Positions 59,949-64,000 of a stretch of DNA of 64,000 bases are shown one piece after another. Every line of letters begins with the position of its first letter. Within the stretch, counting starts at the first letter, position 1. The stretch comes from Clarireedia homoeocarpa. Taxonomy: Eukaryota > Ascomycota > Leotiomycetes > Helotiales > Rutstroemiaceae. A program made the translations under genes and the position numbers. The notes below the pieces were generated by a model. That model was not told the origin of the DNA. It searched no databases and saw only the letters and a program-made list of their open reading frames with translations. The DNA is taken from positions 124,001 through 188,000 of the forward strand of contig LNKV01000035.1 of the NCBI GenBank assembly GCA_001465935.1. Direction: 5' to 3'.

Positions 59949-60475
59949 CTTGGCCGTCTCTAGGACAGAGTTTGACTGTCTTTTGCTGGGATTGGCAAAG
60001 TAGGTATTTTCTGCCGGGTTGAACACGACCTGTATGTGTGGAGTGCGGGGTATGGGTTTTGGCTTTGAGATTTGCAAGCGCTGTATTTCGCTTGTTCAAG
60101 GAGAAATGTCGAAAGCTGTGATCTAAGTAAATTCAAGAAATCTAACAAGGCATCAAATACCATGAGGCCAAGATAGCGTTTGGAATGTGGGAAATCATGA
60201 GCTTTGCGTTTTATCTCTGTAGGGCCGAGGCTGTATTGGGATTTGGGCGTCGTTGTTGACAAGGGTATCTGCGCTAGTCTGGACGCTTCTAAAATTCACT
60301 GGATTGCGAACCTATACAGCGACTTACTTTATCTTTCCACAACAACCTCTGGAAACTTTTCCTATGAGCGGTTCAAAGCACATGCCTTTATAAAGCTTCA
60401 ACTAACTGCGATTTACTGCGGGAACGTTTCGTTTCATCATCATATTTTTGAAACCTCTATAGCCTTGCGCCCAAG

Positions 60476-61129
60476 ATGTCTCTTTGCAAGAATCGTCTTG
60501 CGGAGGAACGGTATGATTTCCGCTATGAGTTTGCGAAGTCATACTAATAAACCACAACAGAAAGCAATGGCGAAAGGATCATCCTTTCGGGTTCTCTGCC
60601 AAGCCTATCAAGAATCCTGATTCAAACGAGTTAAACATGCAGATTTGGGACTGTGGCGTACCGGGGAAGGAGAAGACCCTTTGGGAGGGAGGACTCTTCA
60701 AGCTAAACCTCACGTTCCCTGATGGTATGGCACATCTTCAAGCAGCAAGTAAATCTACGAATTTGCGCTAATATCCAACTCATGTAGAATACCCTACAAA
60801 GCCCCCAAAATGTATGAACTTTACCCCCACTTCGATCTCGCACAGTATGAGCTTTGGTGCTAATAATTCACACAGGCAAATTCGTTCCTCCTCTCTTCCA
60901 TCCCAACGTCTACCCATCTGGCACCGTCTGTCTTTCGATTCTCAATGAGGAAGAAGGCTGGAAACCTGCAATCACGATCAAGCAAATTTTACTCGGTATT
61001 CAGGAATTGCTGGACACGCCAAATCCTGACTCCCCCGCCCAAGCCGAGGCCTACAATCTTTTCAAGAAGGACAGGGCTGCGTATGATAACAAGATTAAGC
61101 GCATCGTTAAGGACAATCCAGCTGCATGA
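60476..61129 (+). CDS. ubc9: SUMO-conjugating enzyme E2 Ubc9
   Basis: Exons: 60476-60510, 60561-60724, 60788-60811, 60876-61129; 158 aa, the usual Ubc9 size. N-terminal SUMO/E1-binding helix MSLCKNRLAEERKQWRKDHP; HPNVYPSGTVCLSILNEEEG with catalytic Cys93; WKPAITIKQILLGIQELLD and NPDSPAQAEAYNLF are close to universal in Ubc9. An exon of 24 nt lies between two short introns. It should act in the nucleus with the Aos1/Uba2 E1. Confidence 0.97.
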
Positions 61130-61763
61130 ACCGGTCGCGGCACGGGAGTAAGCTTTGGGATTAAGTTTTAGGATTGGGAAGTTGAAGGAGAATTTCTGGT
61201 GTTGGCGGAAGGGAGTATAGGCGTTGAGGGAATGCATCGCATCTAGATCACAAAAGGAATAAGGGCGTAGCAAAGAGGATTTTGATATATCCAGCTTTTG
61301 GGCCAATGATACCACTTTGACTAAGTGCTTACAATTCTACACATGAGTCAACTTAATTGGCAAGCTTCTCAGGTCAATCAATCACCTGCGAAGGAGCTTC
61401 TCTCCCGCTTTCCGCCAGCTCAGTGAATAGATGAAAGGAAAATGGAGTAGTTTACAAGCACTTCTTACACATTACAAAAATAAAAGCATTAGAAAAGCGG
61501 TGATTTAACTGGTCTCCGAATACCCTATCAGTGGAAACACCCATGTCCCGACGCTCAGTGACGCCCGTCCTAACCCCTGCCACGTTTTTCTGAAAAGATC
61601 CGACAATCGGCCATGAGCTAAGATAATTTAGCCAGAACTACAAAACAGAAGAAACACACCCGAATTATTACTCACTCCTCACAACCTTTCCCTCCTATAC
61701 ATTTTCCCTTTGCCATACATTTTTATAGAGAAAGTGTATACAATCTGGTGAGAAGCTTTCAAG
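61130..61763. other. Intergenic region between ubc9 and the asparagine synthetase gene
   Basis: A 634-nt spacer, promoter side of asn. No other features. I looked for a Gcn4-type TGACTCA and did not find a perfect copy. Confidence 0.55.
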
Positions 61764-63971
61764 ATGTGTGGTATTTTTGCTTGCCATTGGTATGTTATTC
61801 CTTTTGCAATTGCACATTCCCATTGCCACATGCATAGTGGGGGCCCCGCGTTTTTCGCTGGATAGTGAAGGTTGACGAGTTGTGCAGTCACCCAGATGTG
61901 AAGGCTTTCAAGCCTACGGCCTTGCGAATGGCGAAGCAGTAAGTTTGGCACCATATGTCTGCACATGAGGAACATGAAAAAGCTGACTGAGAATTGCAGA
62001 GTCCGTCATCGTGGACCAGACTGGAGTGAGTCAGCTACGATAAAAGCACCAGCACTCGAGACCAAGACTGATTATTCTTAGGTGGAAACGTGATCGCCAA
62101 CAACACCAGTAGGTTTTATTTTGGGCTTATCGGGGTGTTGGCTAATGGCTCGTAGTTCTTGCGCATGAGCGTCTGAGTATCGTCGGCGTCGGTAAGTGCC
62201 CTTCCTAAAAGATATAGGCGGGGGTCTACAGAAGCTCACAGGATCACAGAGAGTGGAGCGCAGCCACTTACCAGCCAAGACGAGTCAATTGCGCTTGCAG
62301 TCAACGGCGAAATCTACAACCATAGACTGATCCGAAAAGGACTCGAGACTCCATACCACTTCAAGACGCATTCCGACTGTGAAGTCATAATACCGTTGGT
62401 GAGGACAGTCCAAGCAGATAAGAGAAGCACTTGCTAAATATGGCAGTATATGAGATATGATATCGATGCGCCCAAACATTTGGATGGAATGTTCTCTTTC
62501 GTTCTATACGACAAGAACCAAGATCGCACGATTGCGGCACGCGACCCAATTGGAATTACCAGTTTTTACCAAGGATGGTCTAGCAAGACGCCAGGATCCG
62601 TTTACTTTGCCTCTGAGTTGAAGTGCTTACATCCTGTTTGCGACAAAATTATTTCCTTCCCTCCAGGACACGTATATGACTCAAAAACCAACAAGACAAC
62701 AAGATATTTCGAGCCGACATGGTGGGATCCTGCCAACGTGCCCTCTACACCTATCGACTACAAGCTCCTTCGAGAAACTCTCGAGAAGTCAGTCCGCAAG
62801 CGCCTCATGGCCGAAGTTCCATACGGCGTTTTGTTGTCTGGAGGTCTTGATTCGAGTTTGGTAGCTGCTATTGCTCAAAGGGAAACACTGCGCCTAAAAG
62901 CTGCTGCCCTAGCTCAAATCGAGAACGGAAGTGCAACACCGGATGAAGACGCAGGAGAAGGACTTGTTGGTATTGACGACGAGAACAAGCTTTCGACCTT
63001 GACATTCCTTCCTCAACTCAACTCGTTCTCTATCGGTCTACCCAACTCTCCAGACACCAAGGCCGCAAAAGAGGTTGCCAAATTCCTTGGAACTAAGCAT
63101 CACGACATGACCTTTACCATCGAGGATGGTTTGAACGCACTTTCCGATGTTATCTTCCACTTAGAAACATATGATGTTACTACTATTCGTGCCTCGACTC
63201 CTATGTTCCTTCTTTCGAGAAAAATCAAGGCTATGGGCATCAAGATGGTGCTCAGTGGGGAGGGAAGTGACGAAATCTTTGGAGGTTATCTCTACTTCCA
63301 CGCTGCCCCTGGCAAAAAGGCTCTTCATGAGGAGACTATCCGCAGAGTTAAGAACTTACATCTTTCGGATTGTTTGAGAGCTAACAAGTCGACATCTGCC
63401 TGGGGTTTGGAGGCCCGTGTTCCTTTCCTTGACAAAGAATTCTTGGAGGTTGCAATGAACATTGACCCGCAAGAGAAGATGATCACAAAAGACCGCTTGG
63501 AGAAATACATTCTCCGCAAGGCATTCGATACTTCAGATGAGCCCAACGAGAAGCCATATCTCCCAGAACATATCCTCTACAGACAAAAAGAACAGTTCAG
63601 TGATGGTGTCGGCTACGGATGGATAGATGCCCTGAAGGATACCGCTGAGCTTCATGTTACAGATGAGATGATGAAGAACCCCAAGCCAGAATGGGGTTCT
63701 GATATCCCAGATACCAAAGAGGCGTAAGTTCTTAAAGCAAGTTAAACCCTTCGGCGCGCTAACACAAGCGATAGATACTGGTACCGAACAATGTTTGATG
63801 AGCACTTCCCACCATACTGCGCCGAAACCGTTATGCGATGGACTCCAACTTGGTCGAAACAAACAGACCCAAGTGGAAGGTAAGAAACATCAGTGATCTA
63901 TTGAGAATTTCCATTATTGACGGTGATAAAGGGCCATTGCTATCCACAACCAAAAGTACGACGAGGAGTAA
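61764..63971 (+). CDS. asn2: Asparagine synthetase (glutamine-hydrolysing)
   Basis: Nine exons: 61764-61789, 61888-61938, 62000-62025, 62082-62108, 62156-62191, 62250-62398, 62447-63723, 63775-63879, 63932-63971; 578 aa. It makes asparagine from aspartate, glutamine and ATP. Cys2 of MCGIFACH is the glutaminase nucleophile. The GATase-II domain continues RHRGPDWSGNVIANNTILAH, ERLSIVGVESGAQPLTSQDE and NGEIYNHRLI. The synthetase domain carries the pyrophosphate loop VLLSGGLDSSLVAAIA and VLSGEGSDEIFGGYL, then CLRANKSTSAWGLEARVPFL. The first six exons are tiny, and each junction was set by keeping these motifs intact. The whole gene lies within the window, ending at TAA 63969-63971. The symbol is by analogy; yeast has two paralogues. 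Confidence 0.96.
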
Positions 63972-64000
63972 ATTAGTAGTCTGCTGTTGATGCTATCAGG

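Overview
The window is nuclear DNA of a filamentous ascomycete (Pezizomycotina). Genes are split by short spliceosomal introns, mostly about 46-60 nt, with GT..AG ends and CTAAC/CTAAT-like branch sites. Intergenic gaps of 0.2-2 kb carry microsatellites, and the gene set is fungal (SepH/Cdc7-type SIN kinase, Rad52, Sts1/Cut8, DIP5-like permease, PHO89, complex I 21.3 kDa subunit, UBC9, PEX19, ASN). A Leotiomycete (Botrytis/Sclerotinia-like) fits the general style, but this is a weak inference. Exon joins below were made by hand from splice consensus, reading frame and family continuity. All totals given were checked to be multiples of three.

Layout, left to right. 1-357: tail of an unknown gene. 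2064-4134 (-): DIP5-like amino-acid permease. 5443-8327 (-): mitochondrial Aco2-type aconitase with a transit peptide. 9967-13917 (+): large low-complexity RGG protein. 15271-16246 (+): Sts1/Cut8 proteasome tether. 16848-18742 (+): Rad52. 19667-20836 (-): UBA-UBX protein. 22245-23520 (+): VAP/Scs2. 24197-25525 (-): sphingolipid delta-4 desaturase. 25526-26596: intergenic, with two tRNA-like pol III relics. 26597-27957 (-) and 28109-31846 (+): a head-to-head pair, a membrane-anchored fungal orphan family protein and a trypsin-like peptidase domain fused to an MFS transporter. 32274-34081 (-): PHO89 phosphate symporter. 35613-40488 (-): septation kinase with 13 exons. 42182-43638 (-): coiled-coil orphan. 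44092-45336 (+): dihydrofolate synthetase. 45574-46298 (-): complex I 21.3 kDa subunit. 46882-47860 (-): PrxQ-type peroxiredoxin. 49927-50551 (+): PRELI/Ups protein. 51032-51459 (-): small TPR-like protein. 51921-52910 (+): broken bZIP/DUF3425 regulator. 54372-55210 (+): alpha/beta hydrolase. 55678-56545 (+): P-loop kinase of the Yfh7 type. 57589-58638 (+): acidic orphan. 58831-59948 (-): PEX19. 60476-61129 (+): UBC9. 61764-63971 (+): asparagine synthetase.

Most genes are conserved housekeeping functions (amino-acid and folate metabolism, DNA repair, proteasome and SUMO pathways, peroxisome and mitochondrial biogenesis, cytokinesis). No operon-like logic is expected or seen. The accessory part is 25.5-32 kb. 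There, the peptidase-MFS fusion keeps H, D and S in a trypsin-like order and continues in frame, through normal introns, into a complete-looking 12-14 TM transporter. It is the most unusual object in the window. A second accessory patch, 51-54 kb, holds a frame-broken bZIP gene and short tandem and inverted repeats.
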